Below the pieces are notes generated by a model. The model searched no databases. It worked only from the letters and a program-made list of their open reading frames with translations, and was not told the DNA's origin. Positions 48,490 through 59,357 of a stretch of 64,000 nt of DNA are shown here, in pieces (positions within the stretch are counted from its first letter, which is position 1; each line of letters starts with the position of its first letter). The DNA is from Mantis religiosa. Taxonomy: Eukaryota > Arthropoda > Insecta > Mantodea > Mantidae. The stretch spans positions 53,794,395 through 53,858,394 of the forward strand of contig CM060947.1 in assembly GCA_030765055.1 (NCBI GenBank). Reading direction: 5' to 3'. The position numbers were made by a program, and so were the translations under genes.

Positions 48490-48745
48490 TTTAGGGAATG
48501 AGTAGAGCCAGACTGAAAAATTCAATGTCATCGCCGGGATTTGAAACGTGGATCCCCTACTCTCCGTGCGGCTGCTCTATACCACTGAGCTACTATGGCC
48601 AACGTGCCGACATGAATTAAGTTCTCCAACTGACCCGTATGTTTCCCGGTGTACCACTAGGGGTTCTCATATGCTGAGACACGCACCGTTTGTGGCGACT
48701 TACTATGCTGTAAGTACTTAAGCTCCAGGCTTCATAGTTAAACCA
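48490..48745 (-). repeat. SINE-D copy
   Basis: In reverse the order is: conserved block (TACTTACAGCATAGTAAGTC, TAGTGGTACACCGGG, CAGTTGGAGAACTT), then the tRNA-like core of 73 nt (48527-48599), then TTGAATTTTTCAGTCTGG. The core keeps the D-stem GCTC/GAGC-type pairing, though the acceptor stem is partly mutated (ATCG at its 3' side). Confidence 0.85.
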
Positions 48746-48779
48746 CTATGTTTTTCTATTTTAGGTAAATTGATGGAAA

Positions 48780-48970
48780 TAATCATTTCTTTCACACTAT
48801 CCATGTGTAGGCTAAGGTTTGAATGAGTAGAGTCAGACTGAAAAATTCAATGCCGTATCCGGGATTTGAACCACGGATCTCCCACTCTCCGCGGCTGCTC
48901 TAAATCACTGAGCTACTATGACCAACATGCTGACATAATTCTCCAACTGACTCGTATGTTTCCCGGAAGA
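48780..48970 (-). repeat. SINE-D copy, partial
   Basis: Second copy 50 bp from the previous one and in the same orientation, with core at 48852-48922 (71 nt) and the upstream block cut after CAGTTGGAGAATTA. The 3' side includes ACACTATCCATGTGTAGG, also seen next to the 58.38 kb copy, so the family extends beyond the TTCAGTCTGG tail. Confidence 0.82.
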
Positions 48971-50810
48971 AAATTTTGTGTTTGCTGTAAGTACATTCTA
49001 TGATTCGAAACAATATCGGTGTGCTTCCTCAATAACTTTTCAACAAAACAATGCAGTACACGTACAAAAGGGAGGCCCTCGTTAGCTGGGAGAGAAAAAC
49101 GTAAGTGTTTTGTTTCTAGCGAGGCCTCGTGGAGACACGGATGAGTGAGGTATCCAAAGGGCGACAGATTAGAGCGACAATGTCCACAAGCATTGACGTT
49201 TAAGGGTGAACGCATCTACTTGCCAGCCAGCACTGACTGCGATCTCCGACTCCTCTCTTCTTGAATCCCCTAAGGCTCAGGAATGTTCCCCAAAAGCCAG
49301 ACCTATCAGCAGCCCAAACAAAACTAGAAAGAAACATTCCCAACCGCAACATATCAAACAGCGTCGTCTGATCGTAAGAAAGGACTTGATGCATATAGAA
49401 AACCGGTGGTTAGGGGAAAGCCCTGTCCAGCATTCTACAGTTGATTGAGGAAACTACGAAAAAGTCCAAGGTTAGGGTAACCATCCAACAGGAATCAAAC
49501 CCGGGCCTCCAGAATGCGAGCCTGGCACATTACTGCAGAGTCTTGTCGATGACACAATAGTGTCTAGTGGCGTTAACAAACATAGGTACGTCAGACGAGA
49601 AAGCACGAAGGAGGGTCGATTTGATGAAGGCAGATACTGCACAACGGAACCCTAACGTTTCCAGATTTATACCTCCTCTACAGTCATAGTCCACGCAGAA
49701 GGGAAAACCTGTTATCCTCTAAGTGTACATCCACTGTCAAAAATAGAAATGACAAAATATTTTGTAGTGTTTAAATTTTCTTTACTATCTGTTGCTTAAT
49801 TCTCGTTCTTACCACATATGGCACCACAGGCGGTGAACATCGACTATACATGAAATGAAATTGAATATTAATGAGGAAACGTTCTACCTACATTTGCAGT
49901 GATTAGGACGTGGGAAACTGGGTAAAACCCCAGTAGTCCTGTCGGGATTTGGACTGCAAGCTCCCACAGAAAGGCCGTGCCTTAACTAACTCGAAACTCA
50001 TATCCGTAAATAACGGTTGGGAAACTTCTGATGGGGTCAGAGAGGATGATTAGAATCAAACCCGGTGTTACCCGATTGAAGGCGACAGACGCTATCACCT
50101 GAGCCATTTGCAACTCTAACTGCAAGATTAGCTAACGTTTCTCGTAAAAGCCTTCACTGAAGCTAAATCCCCCAACATTTCGAAATGCATTCGGTTGTTG
50201 AATTGTAGGAATCCTTTTCCGAAATGTAACGAAGGTTGCCGAGTCCCTGGAATCATGGCTAAGGTCAATATTACGATGATGACAGTGTGCCCAACTCCGG
50301 GCTAAATTGTTCCGGGGCTTGACGTTTAATCCCCGGAGTCCCACGAGTGCAACACATCATTCCAAGCCTCGATTCATTCATTACTCCCCGTGACAGGCCT
50401 GCCCTCTTGAGGACACATAGCCAACTTCTGCATCCCAATATTTCGTTCAAAGCACGCATCTCAAAACAAACGTCACATAGCTCTCTCTTTCTCCAAGATT
50501 GAGCACGTACTGGACCAGAAAAGCTTCCAAAATCTCATCTCTTAGCTGCTAAATAAGGAGGTACGTCTCAATTTCTTCATGTAGGAAATGGAGAAAGTTT
50601 CGTTCCACTCAAAAATTCTATAGTGAAAGTTTACTGAAAATACTTTTTCATTTATGGATCAGGACAAAATTGGAAAGCTGTGCATCACTCTGTTTATGTG
50701 AAAATCATAACTCGTTGGTCAAAGATTTTCAAGCAAATGTGCCCACCTTGAACTACCATTTATATGAAAAATTTCTTTATAATTCTGTTACTCTCAAAAT
50801 TACTTTAACG
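48971..50810. other. unassigned DNA with scattered tRNA-like fragments
   Basis: Three short reverse-strand stretches look like SINE heads: 49480-49550 (GGAATCAAACCCGGGCC), 49950-50000 (GGGATTTGGACTGCAAGC) and 50050-50107 (AGAATCAAACCCGG then CACCTGAGCC). None is repeated closely enough here to define a family. Other frames in the interval have no motif. Confidence 0.4.
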
Positions 50811-50906
50811 ATTTTGATTCAAATACCTTATGCTTAACACAGTTTTATGGCAACTGGGATTTTGATTCAAATACCTTATGCTTAACACAGTTTTATGGCA
50901 ACTGGG
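50811..50906. repeat. exact 48-bp tandem duplication
   Basis: Two adjacent identical 48-base units, starting ATTTTGATTCAAATACC at 50811 and 50859. Perfect identity points to a very recent event or an assembly artefact. Confidence 0.97.
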
Positions 50907-51013
50907 ATTTATATTTTGAATTTTCCGGAAATAGTCTATGAAGACTTCTTTCTTACGAGTGAATTTTTTACAAAGTTAGTGTGCACATAAATATTCCGCC
51001 TAAGCAATAGAAA

Positions 51014-51251
51014 CCCGCCTCGGTAGCGTAGATGGTAGTGTGTCTGCCTCACGTTCAAGAGGTCCCGAGTTCGAATCTCCGTAAGGGTGAGTTACCTGGA
51101 TAAGGATTTTCGGGGGATTTCCCTTATCCTAAAAGACGAATGTCGGGTAACTCTAAGCTCTAGGGCCCTGGTGCTTATTTGAGCATCATTTCAGCCAATC
51201 CATTCATCGTCTAATATGACTTAACGTTGGAGGACGTAAATTACAAAAATA
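51014..51251 (+). mobile_element. SINE-A copy
   Basis: Full-length from CCCGCCTCGGTAGCGTAG to GTAAATTACAAAAATA. AAGCAATAG (51002-51010) and AAGCGATAG (51252-51260) are a probable 9-bp target duplication with one mismatch. Confidence 0.93.
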
Positions 51252-54200
51252 AAGCGATAGTAAAACCTGTTACGTCTCATTGAAACACGTAGCTTATGTG
51301 GAATAAAATTGGTCGTATTAACCTTTTTAGATATATAATTTTATTTTAAATTTTCACAAAACATATACTCCCTAAGCAGTAAGGCACTACTCCATTTTTC
51401 TCGTGGTCATCCAAAGAGCAAGAATTTTTAAAAGCTCTTACTGTACTTCAGGCTATTTTATGCTTCTTTTACCTACAGTGAAATGTGTAAATGTGAATGA
51501 ATTGCTTGTAAAAGGTTAAGTACACCAAGCCATTTAAATTTAATAAACTAGATTTTCGTTCTAAGCATGTTAAACGTTTCTGGTTGAAAAGAAGATATAA
51601 AAACTGAATTATATTTATATTATCCTTTGATAACGATTGCTAAAGTGGGTGGAGAAAGTCCTGTGACTGTGTTGTCATTGATAAAACATCAAGCGGCCTT
51701 GTTCCCAAACACGAGTTTGTTCACTTTGAAGACGCAGTGCCGGTGACAAATGAAAAATTCCAGAGTGCCGCACGAGGTCATTGCTCAATCGCGGATGTCG
51801 GCCGATGTCTTGTGGTCCTTTTGTCCGTGTTTAGTTGAGGGGAAGAGTCCACCGAGCGCGAGAATGGGACCCGTCTTTAATTAACGTCTTCCTCACTGCT
51901 ACACCGACCTATCTGCCGATAAGAACGCGTTTAAAACGGACTTTATCTCGCAGCATTAGCCTGGTCGATACCTGCCTTTACTCCGGTGTGCATCGGACGA
52001 GAGGCAATAAGGAGCTGAAGTGACATACGCTGTAACTGCTGGCTTTTCACTTCCATATGCTTTGTATGCCAGCAAGAAACAACAGAATGGCGATTTACCC
52101 CTCAAAAATGTAACGTGTTCATACCGGAGTCGTCCTTAGTTTACATAGCGATGTAAACAAAAGCACGTGTACGTGTGCCACATTATTGGCTGTTTAGCCT
52201 TGTACCTCTCTGTGAATGAAAAATACAGTTCGCATATCATTTTTAAAGACTTTAAATCTAATGCAAAGTATATGAACAGGTCCACATTATTACAAAGGCG
52301 ACGGTCAGGCAGTAATTAATTATTTTGTATATGTAAGCGCAATTTGTATGTAATAACCAGGGCTAGGAAGTTCGTACCGCTTGCCGTTCCCTATACAGTT
52401 TGCGACCGACCTTCTCCCGGCATCCAAACAAGTCATAGATAAGAATCGCACAGCGAAGAGGCATTGAAACCGGTTGCCCAGAGAAAAAGAAATAACTTAT
52501 GAGACATTCGTAAATGCACATCTATTTAGATTATTATGTACAATAATCAAATTCATATATGGCCCATTCTTATAGTCTCTGGCTGATGTCATTATTTTAA
52601 ATAGACACATTGTGGCAACACCCAAGCAATTATAACGCGGATTGTAACATTTCCTGATCGAATGTAAAATAATAACCAAATACAATTAATTTCTTAAATA
52701 TATGAATACTCTTACTAGACAAAATGCCAAAGCAGGAATTTTACTGCATACTCATCTGCGGCAGTATTACTAAAAACAATAATGTATCTCTAAAGCCTTT
52801 CAAATGAAAAACGCATTCTATGTCACGTAAAACAAGATTTTGTTGACTGATAATCTGTTGCAAATTCTTTAATGACTTGAACTAATTTAGTTTCTCTATC
52901 TGACTTCCCTTTTTTCCATCTGTGCTGAAGTATCCCACTGAAATGTAAATGTAAATAATGAAGTAAATAAGGACATGAATAAGCACACTTCTAGAAAAGA
53001 TACAATGGCTGTATAGCAAATTTACTTGCTTATCTTTGAAGCACAACAAAGATGTTATTCGAATGCCTTTCATCCTAACAACGTGCTCTGTGTCACATAG
53101 ATATAACTGTTTTGCAGTAACGAGTTGCATTCTGCGATGAACCTTGTCCTTACTAGTAGTGCTACGTTGTGTAGCCATGCCTGCCTGCTCTTACACTGCT
53201 CAAGGAAATCTGTACGAACTTCCTAGCTCTGGTAATAACCAAGTGCACGCTGCACCAGCGCAGTTTAAAAGATAAAGCAATGACAGATCACTTGTAGAAA
53301 ATGGCTTCTTTCGTGCAATATGTAAACATCATAAAGTGAAATCGTTAAAAAAATGCTGAAAAACGAATTATTTGAACATGTTTTGCAAGTTCTGTAAAAA
53401 GTACCCAAACTTAGCAATTCAGGACGTTGTTAATTTGTCTGTATAATAAGCCGGTGTTTCAGCGCCAAGTATATAAAATGCCCCTTGAAAAGAAGTTGTA
53501 AAAACGATCCAGTTTTCTACCCCAGGAAAACGTCGAAAAAGTTGTAAATGCTTCTTTGAAAGGAACGAGCCACCAACAATTACAGAAGTGCTTCAAGCAG
53601 TAAACAATAATCTCGAATTGACTAGCTTTACATAAATGAGCATCTACATCATTCTTTATGACATAGGTTTTGAATTTGTGAACATAAACTGAAAAAATAT
53701 AATTGTTGAGCATGAAGATATATTGTTGCGACGCAAGAATTATCAAAGAAAAATTCGGAACTGGAAATCTTTAAGGAATTCGTGCTTCATCACTTTCCAA
53801 TTAGGTACGTAAAGTATTTATTTTTTCAGTTGCATGTCAGTAGAACTTTCAAGTCATTGCCAAAGTGGCTACACGCACTTGTTTAGCATTATTACTTCAC
53901 AGAAAGACCCGTGTCTTAATTTTTAATACGTAAATGAAGTGGGGTTGTGGGAAGAAATCAAATATTTAAGTAATTGTTGTAAACATTAAGTCAATTTTTA
54001 TCATATAAAATGAGAAATCTAGACATTCATTTGCATTTAAGTTAACGTAAGAATGCTATCGCATAAGCTACTCGATATCGAAAACGGCAAAGGAAAACAT
54101 TGCAAAGAAGTTCACTGACAGCGCACAAGTTTGGCACGTAGGAATAAAACAGCGCGAATATTCCCTCCAATCACAGTCGCTGGTGGTATAATATATTTTC

Positions 54201-54286
54201 CTGCTTTGGTCACATCACCATATAAATAAGGAATGCCCAGGTGTAACTATTAGGGCTTATCTGTAAGGCAAAAGTTACCCAGAAGG
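51252..54286. other. unassigned AT-rich DNA, no gene seen
   Basis: About 3 kb without a recognised signature. Open frames at 51835-52023, 52882-53178 (minus) and 53459-53746 (minus) have no known motif. 51.7-52.0 kb is locally richer in GC. Confidence 0.5.
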
Positions 54287-54297
54287 AAGAGGTAAAG

Positions 54298-54538
54298 CCC
54301 GCCTCGGTAGCTTGGATGGTAGCGTGTCTGCCTCACGTTCAAGAAGTCCCGATTTCGAATCTCGGTCAGGGTGAGTTACCTGGATAAGGTTTATCTGGGG
54401 TTTTCCTATATCCTTAAGACGAATGTCGGGTAACTCTAAGCTCTATGGACCCTTGGCTCTCATTTGTGCATCAGTTCATCCATTCCACTTATCGTGCGAT
54501 ATGACTTAACGTTGGAGAAGCTAAATTACAACAACAAA
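54298..54538 (+). mobile_element. SINE-A copy with perfect target duplication
   Basis: Full-length copy between two exact AAGAGGTAAAG sequences (54287-54297 and 54539-54549). Its tail is ACAACAACAAA. This is the cleanest SINE-A insertion in the window. Confidence 0.97.
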
Positions 54539-54549
54539 AAGAGGTAAAG

Positions 54550-55394
54550 GATAGAAAACGAAGGGGGACACCTCACATCCTGCGACGTACACACACATGT
54601 GTGCAGCTGACATCTTTAGGAGGAAGGATGACATAAAGAAACTGCAGGAAGCAAGAGTGTCACAGACTGACGTGCGGAAGTCCTTAAAAGTGCTGAGAGT
54701 TCATCCCGGCAGGACACGCTACATGGCCACATAGTCCCCATATCAACCGCAAATGACACCGGCATACATCACGATCCTGAAAGATCACCTCAAAAATGAT
54801 ATAGAAATGAAGTGAAAGAAATTAACTGATGCATAGGAAATGATATGAAACAATGCGCCCAAATGACAAGCTGGGACCACGAACAAATTAGATAAGTTTT
54901 ATCTTTTAATTCACCATTTATGCAAACGTCCTTTAGAGGAGCTGAGAGGGTGTTCTTAGAAAATCTGAGATATTCATTTTATAAGTCCTAAAAATGTCTT
55001 GAACGTGAGTATTATATTCAATATAGTGTCGCGGCGACGCGCACAAAAGGATCGGTGCAGAGAAATAAGCGGGGATTGTGTATACAAAGAGCCTGCAGAT
55101 AAAGATAGACGGAGATAAAAGGCTGGCTGTCACAGATAAAATTACGCTTCTGCCAAGGGCCAGTCGTAAACAGGAGTAGACAGGAGTTGTAACAAGACAG
55201 TTTATGTTGTAAACAGATGTAGTCAGAACGCTGATTGTTGTGGTCATCGACCTTGGTAGATTGTGATTGTGTAAGTAACGTAGTTCTGCTGTAATCTGCA
55301 AGTGTATTTCTACTGAAATAAAGAATATTTTGAATTTCTGCAAGTTTAACTTTTAATTCTACGAGCCCACAAGTCACAATATTTTCGGGCTTCA
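54550..55394. other. unassigned DNA
   Basis: Two overlapping minus-strand frames (54933-55343 and 55018-55395) are long for this region (136 and 125 codons), but neither shows a motif and both are open mainly because of composition. No feature is called. Confidence 0.4.
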
Positions 55395-55690
55395 AGCCGG
55401 ATGAGAAGACGATTAGACATCGACGTTTCGGGAGCGTACATCTCTCCCATCATCGGGAAATGAATGAATAAAGAAAGTTATTAAACACTAAACTGAGATT
55501 GCGAAACACTAACAATACACGAATCCCTGAACAAAAGACTGTTTTTGGGAAATCAAATACTCAGTCAGGAGACGAAGTGAGTGTAGAAAACTAGTCAGCT
55601 CATAGAAAACCTGACTACTTAATTTGATGTTTAAACTGTATACATCTGTGCTTCTTGAGCCGATTGATTTCTATTTTTAAGGCTGCTTTC
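55395..55690 (+). repeat. Repeat-2 copy 2
   Basis: Collinear with 32.65-32.99 kb, with shared blocks ATCGACGTTT, GGGAGCGTACATCTCTC, CTGAACAAAAGACTGTTTT and TTCTTGAGCC. About 30 nt shorter in the middle. No coding motif. Confidence 0.75.
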
Positions 55691-55940
55691 CAAGAGGAAC
55701 TGGACTGAAAACCAGCATCACGATCAAGCGTGCTCCTCTCAAGAGGAAATGGCCAAAGCCTCCGTAACTCTCCGCTCTAGGTAGCTGCTACATTTTCCAA
55801 CTATGGTCGTCTCCCAAAGGTTGGTTCTATTGTCCTTATGAAAGCAAAGCCATGCCAGCCAAGACTTCTCAGGTTGCATTAGAGGAATGCTCCGTTCATA
55901 AATCTTACGTGCTGTCACCTGCGATCGAGGCCGACTGCAG

Positions 55941-56175
55941 CCCGCCTCGGTAGCGTAGATGGTAGCGTGTCTGCATCACGTACAAGAGGTCCCGAGTTCG
56001 AATCTCGGTCAGGGTGAGTTACCTGGATAAGGTTTTTCCGAGGTTTTCCCTTATCCTGAAAGACGAATGTCGGGTAACTCTAAGCTCCATGGATCCCGGA
56101 CGCATTGAGCATCATTTCACCCATTTCATTCATCGTCCGATATGACTAAATGTTGCAGGACGTAAATTACACAAA
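55941..56175 (+). mobile_element. SINE-A copy
   Basis: Full-length and close to the apparent consensus: CCCGCCTCGGTAGCGTAG, a perfect 5-bp T-stem CCGAG/CTCGG around TTCGAAT, TACCTGGATAAGG, GACGAATGTCGGGTAACTC, and an A-rich tail. No clear target duplication. Confidence 0.95.
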
Positions 56176-56179
56176 AAAG

Positions 56180-56238
56180 AGCCCACACTGCCTTAGTGAG
56201 ATTCAAGCGGTCTAACCGTTCAGTCACGGTGCAGCCTA
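56180..56238 (-). repeat. SINE-E head fragment
   Basis: In reverse GGCTGCACCGTGACTGAACG then GTTAGACCGCTTGAATCTC matches the first 55-60 nt of SINE-E. It lies directly beside the SINE-A tail. Confidence 0.75.
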
Positions 56239-57211
56239 TACGAATTTTTTTACTGAAACATATTTACTTATTCTGTTTACTATAGGTTTTCAATTTTAAA
56301 AATAACACAGGATTTATTAAGGAAACCTGTACCTACTTGTTACTTTGCTTTTGCGTGTTCTCTAAAAATTAAAATATTATGATGTTAATTCACGACAAAG
56401 ATCTTCTGGTAGAAATTTTAGCTAAAGATTTTAGCTAAAGAAATATTGTTGCAGTGTCTTCAAGTAGGTTTAGAAGAATAAATACTCCGATACGTACACA
56501 CACAAGATGTGAATGTGACTAAGTGGTGATCAATAAGGTGAATTCCGGCGTGATTTGATCATCTGAAACGACACAGTGCAGGAGCACCTCGTTATCAGGA
56601 CCGTTATGTGCGAACAATCGCCACTAGCCACTTCCATGATTCACACCGTCCAGTTTTTCTGAACCTTCTTTAAAGAACCTTCTCTAACTGTTCGGACACC
56701 ACACATCTTCAGTTTTCTGCTTACTAGGTTCTATCAAGGTCCATTTTGTCTTACATCCTTACGCTTCTAGAACCTGTGGGGTGAAACTAAAACTATAACT
56801 GAGAAAAAGAAGAAAATAGACAAGCCCAAAATGGACATTTATGCACCTCTTTGAATTAAAACACTATGTATGTTTTACAAACGGCAGCTCTGCCTCCTTA
56901 ACTTGCTAAATAGAGGGATAAACCGAAATGATCTTCCCTCTTCTAGCGAACTGTATGTCAGCCCGCACCTAATCTATGTCCACTCCGAGACAACTCTACG
57001 GTGCTTATTCAATTGAACTTACGTTAATAAGAACCTAATTGTAGAACAATTGAATGTAGAAAATTATGGTGCGTAACATTTAAGAAGCCTTCATATCTAA
57101 ATTTACGTTTGTTAGTCTCCCAAAAACTCGAGAATGACTCAATCGATTTTCTTAATTTTGGTTTAGCAATTTCTGTACATGTCCAAGGAAGGTTTAAGGG
57201 GTAAGAAAAAA
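56239..57211. other. unassigned DNA with a possible Tc1-like scrap
   Basis: At about 56570-56660 the plus strand reads AGAPRYQDRYVRTIATSHF, which loosely resembles the GRPR...QDRYI linker of Tc1-like transposases. It is about 30 codons long and is offered only as a hint. Confidence 0.35.
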
Positions 57212-57292
57212 TCTAAAGCTAAGAGATTCGAACTCGATATCTCTTGAACGTGACGCAGACACGCTACCATGTACGCTACTGAGGCAGGCATA
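57212..57292 (-). repeat. SINE-A head fragment
   Basis: In reverse CCTGCCTCAGTAGCGTACAT and GTTCAAGAGATATCGAG then TTCGAATCTC; only the tRNA-like head is left. It abuts Helitron sequence. Confidence 0.8.
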
Positions 57293-57804
57293 GCAGTGTG
57301 ATATATCAGAACTGCGATCGAGAGTGTCTAAAATGAAGAGAATACGCTTAGGTTGTAACGAGACAACTGTGAAAAGGCTAATGAATAATGTCACCGAGGC
57401 AACAATCGTCAAGGGAAAGTACAAAGGAGAGGTTATCTTGATCCCGCGTATTCCGATGATTCCCGTGCGTTTGGCCTTTGCGATAACCATAAATATGTCA
57501 CAAGGGCAGACATTGGAAGTTTGCAGAACCAACTTGGAGTTTCCCTGTTTCTCTCATGGACAGTTATACGTCACGTGTTCGCGCGTCGGAAAACCATCAT
57601 GTTTACATATTTACGCACCAAAAAGGTGACAAAAATATTGTTTATCAGCAAGCTTTAAATTGATTAACTTAAGTGTAAATGTGTTGTATTTAAACTTCAT
57701 CCCCAATTTCAGAATAAATAACTAACTAAACAGAATTTGTTTTATTTATATGGATAAGTTCAAACAACTTTTATTGGCGGTACAAAGTTCGCCGGGGTGG
57801 CTAG
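57293..57804 (+). mobile_element. Helitron 3' end
   Basis: The end of a Helitron helicase frame is followed by about 170 nt of non-coding DNA and a terminal structure: a short stem GGCG/CGCC (57777-57794), then CTAG at 57801-57804 followed by T. Helitrons end in CTRR preceded by a hairpin and insert before T, so the fit is good, though the 4-bp stem is weak. The 5' end is not present. Confidence 0.72.
57330..57629 (+). pseudogene. Helitron Pif1-like helicase C-terminal remnant
   Basis: The open frame has RLMNNVTEATIVKGKYKGEV and ILIPRIPMIP directly joined to VRLAFAITINMSQGQTLEV, then CFSHGQLYVTCSRVGKPSCL and IYAPKR. This is helicase motifs V-VI of Helitron Rep/Hel proteins. Compared with the family, about 13 residues between IPMIP and VRLAFA are missing, an in-frame deletion, and the usual Lys before SQGQ is Met. 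No start codon context, Rep domain or Walker motif is present. Transposition needs the full Rep/Hel protein, so it is inactive. Confidence 0.88.
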
Positions 57805-58345
57805 TTAAATCATATATATTGAATTCCTAGTTTCTATACCACGTACCTAGCAGGCAAAGTATTGCGTTCGATTTAAATATTTGATAGTGAGATTTCACCC
57901 CAAATGCATTATTTTAGGCTCTCTGAATTCTAAAAATCACTATAAGGAAAATATCCCACTGAATAGAAAATACTTCATGTAGGATTTATTTACTTACTTA
58001 CACATAGCCGAAGGTAATGCAGAAGATAACGACCGTTTGCACATTCGCATTACACAAATCGCTTTTGGTAAAGGGTAGATTGTTTCCTCGGCATCTTCTC
58101 TTCGTGTTGTATCAATACTCAAAACAAGTAGTTACTGTGTAGTCTGTGATTACTCAAAATTAACTGTGGATACAAGATCTCTCCAACTTTGAGAGATGAA
58201 GATATTCAATGTTTAAAGCTCGGAAGTTGAAACCGGAAGAAATGTACAGTTAACTATCCCAAATATGTGGTGATACAGCAATAAACGTAAGAAATGATAG
58301 AAAATTCTAAAATACTAAACAATGGATAGAAAAACATGCATAGAA
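57805..58345. other. unassigned DNA
   Basis: No recognised feature. Confidence 0.45.
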
Positions 58346-58349
58346 ATTG

Positions 58350-58625
58350 ATTGTTCTTCCACACTATCCGTGTGTAGGACGCACTATGAAAGGGTAGTCA
58401 GACTGCAAATTTCAATGCCATAGCCGGGATTTGAACCACGGATCTTCTGGTTTCCGTCCAGCCGCTCTAACTATTTGAGCTACTATGGCCAACGTGCCAA
58501 CTTGACATTAAATTCTCCAACTGACTCGTGCTTGTCCCGGTAAACCACTTAGAAGTTCTCATAGACACGTAAGACAACTAGCTTAATGGCGACTTAATAT
58601 CCTTTAAGTAGTGCTTTAAGGCCCG
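58350..58625 (-). repeat. SINE-D copy, most complete
   Basis: The tRNA-like core lies at 58417-58489 (73 nt). Read in reverse, the segment lengths are those of a canonical tRNA: acceptor GCCATAG/CTATGGC pairs 7 of 7, D-stem GCTC/GAGC pairs 4 of 4, anticodon stem pairs 4 of 5 around the 7-nt loop ACGGAAA, 5-nt variable region, and a T-arm with loop TTCAAAT but a poorly paired stem. About 135 nt of conserved family sequence lies on the 5' side of the core (58490-58625) and a shorter block on its 3' side. Confidence 0.88.
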
Positions 58626-58702
58626 GGCCCGGAAACCAGAAGATCCGTGGTTCAAATCCCGACTATGGCATTGAATTTTTCGGTCTGGCTCTACCCTTTC
58701 AT
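58626..58702 (+). repeat. SINE-D partial copy, inverted next to the previous one
   Basis: Starts inside the anticodon arm (CGGAAACCAGAAGATCCG) and runs through the T-arm, acceptor 3' strand and the tail TTGAATTTTTCGGTCTGG to CCCTTTCAT. With the copy at 58.38 kb it forms a head-to-head arrangement: the tails point away from each other. Confidence 0.88.
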
Positions 58703-58784
58703 AAAACATGCATAGCTGAACTCAACCCCAATGTCACAAATAATCTGAATTATCAAGCGAACAACACTGAAGCGTTTTAGAAGT

Positions 58785-59088
58785 TTGAGGAATTAATCCT
58801 TAAAGAATTAATCCTCTTAAATACACTACTCCGGTATATGGGTCATTCAAATTAATTAGAGCCAACTGAAAAATTCAATGCCATGACATTGGAGAATATA
58901 ATGTGAGAAAGGCACGTTGGACATGGTAGCTCAAGGGGTTAGAGCGACTGGACGGAAACCAGTATATACGTGTTTCAAATTCCGGCCATGGCTTTGAATT
59001 TTTCAGTTGGCTCTAATTAATTAAAAATCACCCATATACCGGAGTAGTGTATTTAAAAGGATTAATTCTTTAAGGATTAATTCCTCAA
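58785..59088. mobile_element. inverted-repeat element enclosing a SINE-D core
   Basis: Arms 58785-58885 and 58987-59088 are reverse complements over about 100 bp with few differences, sharing TTGAGGAATTAATCC, TACACTACTCCGG, TATATGGGT and TTAATTAGAGCCAACTG. The centre (58886-58986) contains a complete tRNA-like core (58920-58992). The right arm includes the SINE-D tail in normal order, while the left arm carries the same tail inverted. It looks like a foldback made from, or capturing, SINE-D. Target duplication is not clear. Confidence 0.85.
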
Positions 59089-59144
59089 TAAAAATCTACC
59101 TTAAAATAATCAGCGATAAAAATCCTGGTAATTAAGTTCTTACA

Positions 59145-59357
59145 ATAGTAAATCGCCACAAGTGGTTGTCTCAAATATGAGAACCCTAAGTGGTCTACCG
59201 GGAAATGTAATGAGTCAATTGGAGAATTTAATGTCAGGAAGGCACGTTGGACATGGTAGCTCAAGGGGTTAGAACGACTGGACGGAAACCAGTAGATCCA
59301 TGGTTCAAATGCCGGCCATGGCATTGAATGTTTCAGTTGGCTCCAATTAATTAACAC
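59145..59357 (+). repeat. SINE-D copy
   Basis: The upstream block (AGTGGTCTACCGGGAAA, GAGTCAATTGGAGAATTTAA, GGCACGTTGG) leads into the core at 59250-59322 (73 nt), whose anticodon stem ACTGG/CCAGT pairs 5 of 5 around ACGGAAA, and the tail TTGAATGTTTCAGTTGGCTC. It is closest to the core inside the inverted-repeat element just upstream. Confidence 0.88.

Noticed and set aside
54933..55395. Two overlapping minus-strand frames of 125-136 codons
   Set aside because: No motif, overlapping in different frames, and the composition looks non-coding.
58417..58489. A functional tRNA gene
   Set aside because: Segment lengths are right, but the T-stem is poorly paired, position 33 is C instead of U, and the same core recurs in diverged repeat copies.
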